Shown: piece by piece, positions 29,846 to 39,042 of the stretch | How positions within the stretch are numbered: the stretch's first letter is position 1 | How the letters are laid out: every line of letters starts with the position of its first letter | DNA from: Farysia itapuensis | Lineage: Eukaryota; Basidiomycota; Ustilaginomycetes; Ustilaginales; Ustilaginaceae | Direction: 5' to 3' | NCBI GenBank assembly: GCA_023212645.1 | Contig: JALBYC010000003.1 | Span: 434,001-498,000 of the forward strand | DNA length: 64,000 bases | Translations under genes and position numbers: made by a program | The notes under the pieces: model-generated | The model's database searches: none | What the model saw: the letters and a program-made list of their open reading frames with translations, nothing else | Told to the model about the DNA's origin: nothing

Positions 29846-31006
29846 ATGTCTGACGATTCTTTCATCCATGCATGTGCTGGCGGCGTTGGTGGCATGGTCG
29901 CGATGACCGCCACTTACCCCCTTGTCGGCATTTCAACGCGTGCGGCTGTCGAGTCGTCCAAGAACCCGGAGGAATCTATGGTGAATGCTGCTCTCAAGAT
30001 TATCCAGAAAGAAGGCGTAGCCGGCCTCTACGCAGGCCTGAGCTCCAGTCTTATTGGTATCGGAGTCACAAACTTGTATGTCTGGCGTTTGACGTGACTT
30101 CTTGGCCACACACTGACTGTACCCTTGCATTCGCAGTGTGTACTACTTTTTCTTCGAGAAGTGTCGTGAGACAATCCTCAAGTCGAAGGCAAAAGTTGCG
30201 GCTGCCGCTGCTACCTCTGTCACTGCGACAATCGCTCAGGGTGGCGCTCTGAGTACTTTTGAGAGCATTCTCGCTGGGCTCATCGCTGGCACGGCCACCA
30301 CTATCTCCACCAACCCTATCTGGATTGTCAACACGCGTCAAACCGTGCGCATCGCTGCTCCTGGTGGAAAGGAGGTCTCCGCTCCCACTGTAGGCAGCAA
30401 GAAGCCCGCTACTCAGAATGCGCCAGTAAAACGTCTCGGTTTTGTTCAGACTTTCCAGAACATTGTCAAAGATGAAGGTGTTTTGGCTCTCTGGAAGGGC
30501 CTCGGACCTGCCCTTGTGCTAGTCATCAACCCCGTCCTGCAGTACACTGCTTTCGAGCAGCTCAAGAACTGGGTGGTCAAGCGTCGACTTGCAAAAGGCG
30601 GCAAAGTAGCCCTCACAGATCTCGACTTTTTCTGGCTGGGTGCTCTATCTAAGCTGTTCGCCACCGGTCTTACCTACCCACAGATCGTGATCAAGAGTCG
30701 ACAACACGCTGGATCCAACAAAGGTGCCAGCACCAACATCTGGACGGCCATGACCGAGATCGTCAAGGCTGAGGGCATTGCCGGTCTCTATCGTGGAATC
30801 ACGAGCAAGCTACTTCAGAGTGTTCTCACCGCCGCCATTCTCTTTGCCAGTAAGGAACGCGTATTCAGCCTGACGAAAAGCGTAAGTTGTAAAGTTCGAT
30901 CCGTTCCTGTCGGTCTGAAAACTGACACCAGCTCGTATTTGTACCACTCGCCTCGCGTGCGCAGCTTGTGGCTCCTGTCGCAGCCGCCGCTCCGGTCAAG
31001 AAGTAA
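29846..31006 (+). CDS. Peroxisomal adenine-nucleotide carrier (Ant1/PMP34/PMP47 type)
   Basis: Three exons: 29846-30075, 30137-30881, 30932-31006 (349 residues). Three mitochondrial-carrier repeats are visible, with signatures degenerate in the Ant1/PMP way (ATYPLVGISTRAAVE; TNPIWIVNTRQTV; TYPQIVIKSRQH) and EGVAGLYAGL / EGVLALWKGL / EGIAGLYRGI after each. The NPIWIVNTR block is typical of peroxisomal ATP/AMP exchangers rather than mitochondrial ones. It would import ATP for fatty-acid activation. The last exon adds a short Ala/Val tail ending in Lys-Lys. Introns are 61 and 50 nt with GTATGT and GTAAGT donors. It is convergent with the HIU hydrolase (76 bp apart). Confidence 0.88.
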
Positions 31007-31082
31007 TGGTAGGCGCGCCTTCGTCCGCATTTCTTATCAGAATTGCATTTCACTTCCCGTTCCCTTTCATGTGACGAGTCGA

Positions 31083-31502
31083 TCAGGAGCCGCGGTATGT
31101 TGTGTAGGAGAATGGGGACAACAGTAGAGGAATGTGATAGTGTGCATCTGGCTTCTCAGCCAACTGAAACAGGATCTGCGCAAGATCCGTCAGCGAACGT
31201 GCTAGTTTCCCTTGCAACCACTGACTTACCTCGACTTGAGGGTAGAAGGTCGGCCGTGACTGTTTTCCGAAGTAGTCTCCTGTGTAGAACACCATCTTGA
31301 AGACCGATCTGGACCGAAGCACTTTAGTGGGCTGCTGTCCAGCGAGCAGATCGGGACAGCGTCCATCGGCATTGGTGGAGCCCGTGGCTAGGACATCGAA
31401 GCTGCCCGAGGTCGATAGAGCTTCCAACTGCACTTTCACACCGGCAGCCGGCTTCCCCAGCGTGGAATCTAGTACGTGACAAGTGATTGGCGACTTTGAC
31501 AT
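31083..31502 (-). CDS. 5-hydroxyisourate hydrolase (transthyretin-like)
   Basis: Two exons, 31230-31502 and 31083-31175, giving 121 residues, the usual size. N-terminal ITCHVLDSTLGKPAAGV and C-terminal HYHIPLLLSPFSYTTYRGS are the family signatures, with the active-site His/Arg and the YRGS end. It hydrolyses 5-hydroxyisourate to OHCU in urate breakdown to allantoin. The 54-nt intron (GTAAGT..GCAG) keeps the frame and has no stop, so reading through also gives an open protein, but splicing restores the expected YPQVE-ILFQL spacing. No PTS1 at the C-terminus. Divergent from the next gene (159 bp). Confidence 0.9.
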   Translation of the reverse strand: MSKSPITCHVLDSTLGKPAAGVKVQLEALSTSGSFDVLATGSTNADGRCPDLLAGQQPTKVLRSRSVFKMVFYTGDYFGKQSRPTFYPQVEVSQWLQGKLARSLTDLAQILFQLAEKPDAHYHIPLLLSPFSYTTYRGS

Positions 31503-31661
31503 GATGAAGGAGATGATGGTGGCAGAGATAGCAATAGTGAGCTAGCGAGCACTGACCAGTCCAATCGGATTTGACCGAGATGCCCAACTTGACACTTTCT
31601 CACATATTTCCCTTTCTTTCATTTCCGCTCGTCTGCGTCCTCTCTTCGTGCCTCTTGCAAC

Positions 31662-32729
31662 ATGGCGAGGCTTACGGAGATCGAGGATGAGTCGGACGAC
31701 GAAGCTTTGGCTGGCCGATGCTCTACTAGCAAAAGCGTACCCCAAATCTTGACTCAGGCACAACGCGAACAGATCTTGTTCGAGTCTGGAGTGTTGGAGA
31801 AGCTTGGCTTGCCCAACGACTTTATCACCCTACAGGAGGCACAAAGACAGCTTGAAGCGCAGCGTGCTGGAGCAGCGTCAACTTCTGCTGCCTATCGCAA
31901 AGCAGGAAGTTCGAGGGGCGCGTCGAAGCCGCCTACAGTCATCAAAGGTGCCGGAGGTGATGGTGCAAGGACCTCAGACGCAGACTCAGATGAAGATCCC
32001 TATGATGGCATATCTGAGGTGGACTACAACGCCGCAGATGATACCGCGGACAATCTCATGCGCGAACAGCAGGCAAACGAGATGAATCCCCGTCTCGAAA
32101 GCAGCCTCGACCTCTTAATTTGGACGATGCCGTTCGGCTTTCTATTCACACTTTTGGACGTCTTAGTGCGCCAGCAATACGGCGAAACTGTCGGATTTTT
32201 TGATGAGGGCAAGCGTCTAGGCAGGAGCATTCCCGGTAAGTGACCGCGATTGTCGTACGATTCTCCTCTAGCAAATTTTGACTGACACGCTCTGTCCAAC
32301 AGTGCTAGCTCTCTTCGTTCACTATAGTATGTACGAGCGACAGGCGTCGTCTAGTGCCCACAAAGTTACCAGTTCTGACGGGCACACCTTGTTCTCGGCG
32401 TGGCAGACCTTACTTCTCAGCGCAAATTACTGCTGCAAGTTGTTCTCTTCGCGATCTCGATCATTTGCGGATGCTCGCTCATTCACATCGTCAACAAGGT
32501 GAGCACGTGAGCGTTAGAGTCGATGTCCTGTTACTAACATGACGCTGACTTTGTTCCCGGACTGGCCGCCTGATAGTCTTCTTATGACGTGGTGCTGCAG
32601 AGGGTAGCCCCGCTGGGAACACTGTGGATCTTCGCCATTGTGCGACTGGATCTCTTACCCGCTTGCATTGGTCTTGCCGTCGTGGCTGCCTTTGTCCAGA
32701 AGTACAACATGAAGATCATTTTTGACTAG
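31662..32729 (+). CDS. Small fungal membrane protein, DUF7719-like (four exons)
   Basis: Exons 31662-32235, 32303-32326, 32407-32498 and 32577-32729 give 280 residues. Exon 2 is only 24 nt. The N-terminal half is acidic and Ser/Gln-rich. The C-terminal half has about four hydrophobic segments: LDLLIWTMPFGFLFTLLDVL, VLALFVHY, LLLQVVLFAISIICGCSLIH and LGTLWIFAIVRLDLLPACIG, ending KYNMKIIFD. The joins keep one frame and all introns are GT..AG with CTGAC branch-like sites. The pattern fits an uncharacterised conserved fungal family (DUF7719 by memory, not certain). The exon 2/3 acceptor (32406) was chosen because it alone gives continuous hydrophobic sequence. Confidence 0.7.
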
Positions 32730-32957
32730 AGTAGGTGTCATTCTGCGCATCTACAATTGGCAGGGCCATCTCAGTCCGTATGCTTACCAAAGCTGAGAGG
32801 CTTCTCATCGCAGTATAAGCCAAGATCATCTGAAAAACTTTTCGAGAGAGGCAATGTCTATGTGTTCTAGAGTCAAATGTATAGCGTAAGTAATGAGCTT
32901 GCTGCGGGAAATCTATGTATACTGCGGAAGATGCTGTAGGACAGCTGCTGACTGATT

Positions 32958-35492
32958 TTAGTGCTTGTACGTGTAGCTGTCTTTGCCTCCGTTAGAGGAG
33001 CTTACAGGGCTGCCAGGGTTCTCGACGGAGCTCTGATCATTGTCGCCGTCATCGGGTTGAGGAGAAGACTCATCATGGCCGTTGTATCCGTCTTGAGGCT
33101 TAGGAGGCAAGCTTCCTTCACCATCCTTCCCAGGTTTACCTGAGGACCAAGGACCAACGGAATTAGGCGGGGGAGTCTGTTTACCTTCATCGTGAGGGTT
33201 GCCGTACGGAGGCGGGTTCTTCGGAGATCCATTAACTTCGCCGCCGTGATTAGGGCCGGTATGCTTGGGGGGAGGCGCGTTGCTTGGAGGTCCAGAGTTG
33301 CTGGCATGGCCATCGTCGTGGGGAGCGCCGCCGCCGTAGGGCAGGCCTGGATTGGCCCCAGGAGGAGCGTCACCTCCAATGCCACCATGATCACCGAGGC
33401 CAGCATGACCACCGAGACCTGCACCAGCACCGAGACCAGCATCGGCACCAAGACCAGCATCGGCACCGAGACCAGCATGACCACCAAGACCAGCACCGAG
33501 ACCGGCATCGGCACCGAGCCCAGCACCAGCACCAAGGCCCGCATGACCACCGAGGCCGGCACCAGCACCAAGACCAGCACCAGCACCAAGGCCCGCATGA
33601 CCACCGAGGCCAGCACCAGCACCAAGACCAGCGCCAGCACCAAGGCCGGCATCGGCACCGAGACCAGCATGACCACCAAGACCAGCACCGAGACCGGCAT
33701 CGGCACCAAGCCCAGCACCAGCACCAAGGCCAGCATGACCACCGAGGCCAGCATGACCACCGAGGCCGGCACCGGCACCGAGACCAGCACCGGCACCGAG
33801 ACCAGCACCAGCACCAGCACCAGCACCAGCACCGAGACCAGCACCAGCACCGAGACCAGCATCGGCACCTAGACCAGCGTTAGCACCGAGACCAGCACCT
33901 GCGCCAAGCCCAGCGCCAGCTCGAGTTCCATCGTAAGGCCATCCGTAGTAGGGGTACCCAGCGCCAAGTCCAGCACCAGCGCCACCTCTTGCGCCTCCAC
34001 TGAGACCTGCATGCGCACCTGCACCAAGACCAGCACCTGCACCAAGTCCGGCACCTGCATTGCCGCCGATTCCAGCACTGCCACCGAGGCCAGCTCCGGC
34101 GCCGACGCCTGCACCGGCTGCTCCACTGCCGCCGTAGTAAGGATTACCGTAGTAGGGGTAGCCAGATCCTAGTCGGCCGGGTCCATCAATGGTGGGATCG
34201 ACTCCTGCGCCTGCTCCGGCTCCTACGCCAGCCTGTCCAGAGATTTCAGCGCCGCCGTGAACCGAGCCTCCGGCACCACCGAGGAGAGGAAGGAAGGTTC
34301 GACGAATCATTCTGTATGGACTGTTGCCACCAGCGATTGAGCGAAGTCGTGCCTCTTCCTGGAGTCTGGCTTCGTGTCTGGCCCGAGCGGCGGCAATCAT
34401 TTCCGGAGGAACGTCGATGTTGAGGGCTCCAACGTGAACCTGGACGCCTTGACCCTGACCATAAGCAACACCGATTGCAGGTCCTACGTTGACAATTCCA
34501 GGAGCAACTGCAATTTGTCGAGCAGCCAGGTGAGATCCGGCTCCAGCTCCAGCATTGGCACCGACGCCAAGGTGGGCACCAATGCCTGTCCCAACGCCAG
34601 CACCAGCACCAGCACTAGCACTAGCACCAGCACCAGCACCAGCACCGCTATCACCACCAAGTCCAACGCTAGCATACTTGTAAGCACTTAGTCCTAGGCC
34701 TCCTCCGATACCAGTTCCGCTGTTGCCAAAGGGTACAGCTAAGTCGTCTCCGTAGTGAACTGATTTCTTGTAGGTAGCTATTTTCTCACCAGAGGGACCA
34801 GTTGACTCGCTGTAGCCTTCAGGCATAGACTCCGGACTTGCACCGTAGCCGCCGACAGAGGGAAGGCTTGGGGGACTCGAGGGAGAACTGCTCTCAGAGG
34901 GACTGTCGGGAGCTTGACTTCCGTATCCGCTGCTTCCCGAACCGCTGTCTTTGTTCTCGGATGAGCAGGTGGTATCTACTTCATGGCTACTTCCACTTGA
35001 AGCTGCTCCACTGTCGTACGAGTCAGACGTGGTAGGAGAGACCGGACTGCTAACGGCAGCAGAAGGTGCACTGACGCTACCAGCACCGGCGTTTGCATCT
35101 GCTGCAGCACTAGCGCTGGCAGTAGCATTCGCACCAGCACTAGCTCCTGCTCCAGTACTGGGTCCAGCTCCAGCATCGGCATTAGCTCCTGCGTTTGCAC
35201 TTGCCTTGGCTGCAGCATCAGCTGGGGTCGGAGTAAAGAGTGTCTTCAAAGCGCTTCCTGCGGCGCCACCAGCGGCGTTTCCTGCTAGGGTTGCAATGCC
35301 GGAGAAGTCCATACCTCCGAGACCGCCAAATCCTCCGAAAGTCCTTTCGACCAGATGACCTTCAGCACGAGCTTGTTCATGGATAGTTGAGCGTTCTGCC
35401 TCCTTGATAGGAATTGCAGAGACGTCTGGCACGAGGATGCCGCAAAAGGCCACAGTGACGCTGAAGAGGAGTGAAGGCGCGAGTCGCACCAT
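32958..35492 (-). CDS. Secreted Gly/Ala-rich repetitive protein (silk-like), orphan
   Basis: An 844-residue protein with a clear signal peptide (core LLFSVTVAFCGILVP, cut near VSA). Layout: a propeptide-like N-terminus ending LVER before FGGFGGLGG; a long Gly/Ala/Ser-rich low-complexity region; a non-repetitive block around PGIVNVGPAIGVAYGQGQ and a charged helix (AARARHEARLQEEARL); a Tyr/Pro segment (GSGYPYYGNPYYGG); a long run of GLGAGA / GLGADA / GLGGHA hexapeptides; and a Pro-rich, acidic C-terminus. AAR, IRR and VER sites suggest Kex2-like processing. This is the style of structural secreted proteins of smut fungi (repellents, Rsp-type), but it is not recognisable as any named one. A TATA box lies about 40 bp before the ATG. 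Confidence 0.85.
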   Translation of the reverse strand: MVRLAPSLLFSVTVAFCGILVPDVSAIPIKEAERSTIHEQARAEGHLVERTFGGFGGLGGMDFSGIATLAGNAAGGAAGSALKTLFTPTPADAAAKASANAGANADAGAGPSTGAGASAGANATASASAAADANAGAGSVSAPSAAVSSPVSPTTSDSYDSGAASSGSSHEVDTTCSSENKDSGSGSSGYGSQAPDSPSESSSPSSPPSLPSVGGYGASPESMPEGYSESTGPSGEKIATYKKSVHYGDDLAVPFGNSGTGIGGGLGLSAYKYASVGLGGDSGAGAGAGASASAGAGAGVGTGIGAHLGVGANAGAGAGSHLAARQIAVAPGIVNVGPAIGVAYGQGQGVQVHVGALNIDVPPEMIAAARARHEARLQEEARLRSIAGGNSPYRMIRRTFLPLLGGAGGSVHGGAEISGQAGVGAGAGAGVDPTIDGPGRLGSGYPYYGNPYYGGSGAAGAGVGAGAGLGGSAGIGGNAGAGLGAGAGLGAGAHAGLSGGARGGAGAGLGAGYPYYGWPYDGTRAGAGLGAGAGLGANAGLGADAGLGAGAGLGAGAGAGAGAGLGAGAGLGAGAGLGGHAGLGGHAGLGAGAGLGADAGLGAGLGGHAGLGADAGLGAGAGLGAGAGLGGHAGLGAGAGLGAGAGLGGHAGLGAGAGLGADAGLGAGLGGHAGLGADAGLGADAGLGAGAGLGGHAGLGDHGGIGGDAPPGANPGLPYGGGAPHDDGHASNSGPPSNAPPPKHTGPNHGGEVNGSPKNPPPYGNPHDEGKQTPPPNSVGPWSSGKPGKDGEGSLPPKPQDGYNGHDESSPQPDDGDNDQSSVENPGSPVSSSNGGKDSYTYKH
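33384..33927. repeat. 18-bp coding minisatellite (GLGAGA/GLGADA/GLGGHA) with 192-bp higher-order unit
   Basis: Coding tandem array in the repetitive secreted protein. The base unit is 18 nt (six residues, minus strand). A longer segment is duplicated with a period of 192 nt (64 residues): both copies share the same irregular GLGADA-GLGA-GLGGHA phase slip, which shows a segmental duplication rather than independent drift. Confidence 0.85.
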
Positions 35493-36344
35493 CTTTGTCG
35501 CAGAGGATGATTGTAACCGTCGACAGGTGTATATATAGGAGAGCTAGCTTTCGAGTCAGAGCAAGTTTGAGATAGTGGGAGAAGTTTTAAGGTGTTGAGA
35601 GAATGAGAAAACTTCAAAGAACCGGGATGTGTGACCGCCTTATATGCTACTCAAGAGCTGCTGGCGTGAGGTTTCTTGTGAAGGAAAGGGAACCGGACAT
35701 CTTGAGCTACGCAACAAGTGTCAGGCAAGCAGGCCAAATGAAACAGACTAAGAGGTACGTGCAAGTTCTGATACAAGAGGGGGCAGATGGGTGTCGCTAC
35801 ACATCGATTACGCCCTCATCACGCTTGGATCGCTGCGGCAGCACCGTGCTAAATATAGCAGACCTCATCTCGAACCAAGCACTCGAGCCCCTTCCTTACG
35901 CCTTGCTTATGTGTTGGATGAGATCGCTCACGCTCGGACTCATGAAAAGTCACTGACCTCGAAATCCGCTCGCTCCCTGAGATCTGAGATGTTGTTTCTG
36001 ATGACGCCTACCAATGTTAGTACGCTATGATCTCTCTTCTCTTATACGCTTTCCGAGCTACGTACGACACGGTGCACGTGTGTACCCAAAGAAGCATCGC
36101 ATGCATACCGCTTATACCCGGATACCCCTCGATAAGTGCTGTTGATTGAGCATAGACGTGGTTCCAACACAGAAATTGGCTACAATTTCAGTCTCATTGT
36201 GTTCCTTCCAAGCTATTCAGTTGAAAGGACAGAATCGAATTGCACAGAAATAGCTGAGGAGTAGCGAAAGAGAGGTGCTCGAATATATGTATGCCTTAGG
36301 AAGAATGAATGTGAGCACACGAAGAGAAGAGGGCTAGCCATTCC
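35493..36344. other. Intergenic between the repeat protein and the polygalacturonase
   Basis: 852 bp. Apart from the TATA box near 35530 nothing is recognised. A plus-strand open frame at 35603-35956 has no family pattern. Confidence 0.45.
35530..35537 (-). promoter_or_regulatory. TATA box of the repetitive secreted protein gene
   Basis: tatatata 38-45 bp upstream of the ATG at 35492, implying a strong promoter with a very short leader. Confidence 0.65.
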
Positions 36345-37958
36345 CTAAGAGTAAGCTCGACCACCTCCCAAGAAGGCAGGGTCCGAGGGTGAGTCAAGAT
36401 CTTCCGCGCTAAGCTGGCGCACAACCTCCTGAGCAGGCTCAGACCTCTCATGCGCGTTCTTCTTCGGCTTTTCAGCATACTGCCGGTCGCTGTATGCAGA
36501 AGACACCGAGCCGCTGTCTTGGTTTCTGGCTTGAACCTCGGAAAAGATTGAGCCTCGAGAGCAAAGTTGAGGTAGAGGACAGCCAGAACATACTCCCATT
36601 CGACCTCCCTCGATGTGAACAGCACTGACTTTCCAGCTTTTGCAAGAACCACTGGCACATAGAATGTGCTTGCTGTTTGCACCTGGGTTGACTTGACCGC
36701 TGATGTTGCTCAGGGTCAAGTCAGTAATCGGTACGCCAGCAGTAGGACGACCAGTTGGGCCGCCATTGAGATAGTCCTGTTCGATGACGATGCCGTTCTG
36801 TCGAATGCCAGACATAGTGATCGAATCGTAGACGACGTTCGACACAGATCCTGTAGCACCTGCAATGGTCTTGATCCGGATGGCGTGGTCACTATCAGCG
36901 ACGTGGGAGTTGGAGATGCGGACGCCCTGGATTTTGTTGTCATCTCTGCCACCGACAGAGCCGATGGAAAGCCCGTGGCCACCGATGCAAGTACCATGCT
37001 CAAAAACAATGTTGGTGCCTGAATTAATGGCCAGACAGTCGTCTTGGTTGTGTACCCAAGCGTTGGAGATGGTGACTGAATCCGATGATGCCACATCGAA
37101 CGCATCCGTGTTCCTACCTTTGCCGCTTACGTTTCCAGCGGACGAATCAATCTTGACGTGGTCAATAGTAAGCGTCTTAGCGTTATTGATGGAAAAAGCC
37201 TGGACCGGAGTATCTTTGACTGTGATGAAGCTGATGATTGAGTTGACCATCTTGTGGGCTGCGAAGAACTTTGGCTTTTTGCTGCCCTTGTCGCCTAGAC
37301 CGTCCCACCATCTGGCACCACCTCCGTTCAAGACACTCCCAGGTGCTCCAGTAATATGAACGTTTGTACCAGAAACAAGGACGAGAGGACCGGTCCAGTT
37401 AGCGTGCCCAAACGTGGTCTCGCCAGTGAACGTCACAGTGGTGCCAGGGGATAGGCCCGAGAGATCAAGAGTCTTGCCGGCCGGCACGGACATAGAAGAA
37501 ATGATCACGTTCTTGCACTGGGAAAGCTTGCCGGCAGAAAGCTCACCGTACGAAGCAAAGGTGCAAACTGCACTAGCCGAATGCACGGAGGAAGTATCGC
37601 GATGAAGACTAGGCGAGTAGGTCTCAGACTGATCGTATGGGCCATCGCCAGAGACGTCCGATTTGCCGTCAGAGCTCCATTGGCGCGGGCTGTAAGCGGC
37701 AAGAGCGTCTTGACCCGTCTTTTCCTCTCTCTTACCGCTCGCCTTCTTGTCTTGCTTATGCTGGTCTTCGTGCTTCTTCTCCATCTCCGTCTCTCGCTTG
37801 TAGAAGAGAGAGGCGACACGAGGATTATGTTGCGCTGTATCCTGTACAGAAAGGTGGTTCCGTCGGCTTCGCATGAACCGTGCTTCAGACTGTGCTGTGA
37901 AAGCGGATGTCATGACCAGCATGACTACGAAGAAAACGTTTGGAGTAATGCGAGTCAT
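36345..37958 (-). CDS. Secreted polygalacturonase-type glycoside hydrolase (GH28)
   Basis: A 537-residue protein with a signal peptide (core VFFVVMLVMTSAFTA). The GH28 motifs are in order: GRNTDAFDV (NTD), NQDDC (catalytic Asp pair), GHGLSIGSVGG and RIKT, over a right-handed beta-helix. This points to pectin cleavage in plant cell wall, endo-acting by motif order. Two features differ from textbook enzymes: about 110 extra charged residues between the signal peptide and the catalytic domain, with several dibasic sites (KR, RSRR), and a polar C-terminal tail of about 60 residues after the Cys-rich end. The start is ATG 37956-37958. Confidence 0.9.
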   Translation of the reverse strand: MTRITPNVFFVVMLVMTSAFTAQSEARFMRSRRNHLSVQDTAQHNPRVASLFYKRETEMEKKHEDQHKQDKKASGKREEKTGQDALAAYSPRQWSSDGKSDVSGDGPYDQSETYSPSLHRDTSSVHSASAVCTFASYGELSAGKLSQCKNVIISSMSVPAGKTLDLSGLSPGTTVTFTGETTFGHANWTGPLVLVSGTNVHITGAPGSVLNGGGARWWDGLGDKGSKKPKFFAAHKMVNSIISFITVKDTPVQAFSINNAKTLTIDHVKIDSSAGNVSGKGRNTDAFDVASSDSVTISNAWVHNQDDCLAINSGTNIVFEHGTCIGGHGLSIGSVGGRDDNKIQGVRISNSHVADSDHAIRIKTIAGATGSVSNVVYDSITMSGIRQNGIVIEQDYLNGGPTGRPTAGVPITDLTLSNISGQVNPGANSKHILCASGSCKSWKVSAVHIEGGRMGVCSGCPLPQLCSRGSIFSEVQARNQDSGSVSSAYSDRQYAEKPKKNAHERSEPAQEVVRQLSAEDLDSPSDPAFLGGGRAYS

Positions 37959-39042
37959 CGTGAGGATCACAAAGATTTTGAGCTTCTATCAAAGAAGACT
38001 GGAAGAACAACACAGCCAGTGTATGTAGAACCGAAGCGGTTGAAAAGCTGACAGGAGAGTGCAGAGGTGATTGAGAGACGAGTGTTATAGACATCGTGTC
38101 CCACTTATACGTGGTCACGTCGAAGCGAGGTTGCAACGCAAAGGTGCATGACAGACATGTGAATGGCTACAGTTTGCTGAAACGGCGCAGCAATGAGATT
38201 CCCACCTTCATCTTCAACTGACAGCACATCGCAGTTGAGGTTTGTCATGTGGGAGGACGTGTGGCTTTCGAGTTCTGCGTGGGGTTGACCAAGCGTTTAG
38301 CTGCCTCAATGCCACGAAGGACACCAGTCATATGCAAGAGATGACCTCCACGCTCGAGCCCAACAGACTGTCAGCCAAATCGAGACACCGAGAAAGGACG
38401 GACAACGCTTCGGCGTTAGAACTGATGAACTTACGCTCCCACACAAATTGAGTCTGCTGTGACATCGATCTGCAGAATAGTGAAGCGGATCTCATGCGGC
38501 AACAAATTCCCCGCGCCATGCGCCATATTAACGTTTTGGACGCATGACGATGTCGAGAACCTCAGAAAACTTGATTCTGGTCGACGCAGACCGCCACAAC
38601 GATCACAGTGGGCTCGTGGAACGCACTTTATTTCAGCGAGTCTCACAGAAAGGCCAGAGTGTTCTGGACCCAAGACGGTCGTCCATTCACCAAAATTGAG
38701 AGCGCGGAAAAGGCGTCCATGACTAGCGAAGCCATCATGCCTAAGATGTGAGTAAACGTTTGCGGGCGCGTTGGGGACGAATCGGGAGAATTTGAGGGCC
38801 TTGGCGGCCTAGGGGCACGCGGCGGAGAAAGTTGGAAGGGAAATTCGCCTGAATTCGGAATTCGGAGCAAAGTGAATTGAGCTGGTGACTGGGGAGGGAG
38901 CGGACGGACCAAGTCAATGTGAAAGTTCAACATCACACATTCAACCAGCACCTGCTGATCACAGATCTCGCCAAAGAGAAGTCTTCAAGACTCGTCGAGG
39001 CAGGTACACGGGTCAATACCATCTAGCACAACGGTATCAACC
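37959..39042. other. Divergent intergenic region, about 1.1 kb
   Basis: Lies between the polygalacturonase (minus) and MPDU1 (plus). A cttata box on the plus strand at 38104-38109 would be a TATA-like tataag for the minus-strand gene about 150 bp from its ATG. Short open frames in this stretch show no domain; several start only at non-ATG codons. Nothing else is recognised. Confidence 0.45.

Noticed and set aside
33192..33883. Long plus-strand open frames opposite the repetitive secreted protein
   Set aside because: They exist only because the GC-rich 18-bp repeat has no stops in several frames; the products are pure Thr/Ser or His/Gln/Arg-Asp repeats with no start context or signal.
35603..35956. 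Plus-strand ATG-started 117-codon frame
   Set aside because: It lies in the promoter of the repetitive protein, shows no domain and no splice or leader support.
38643..38951. Small minus-strand frame between polygalacturonase and MPDU1
   Set aside because: Non-ATG start and low-complexity Pro/Arg sequence.
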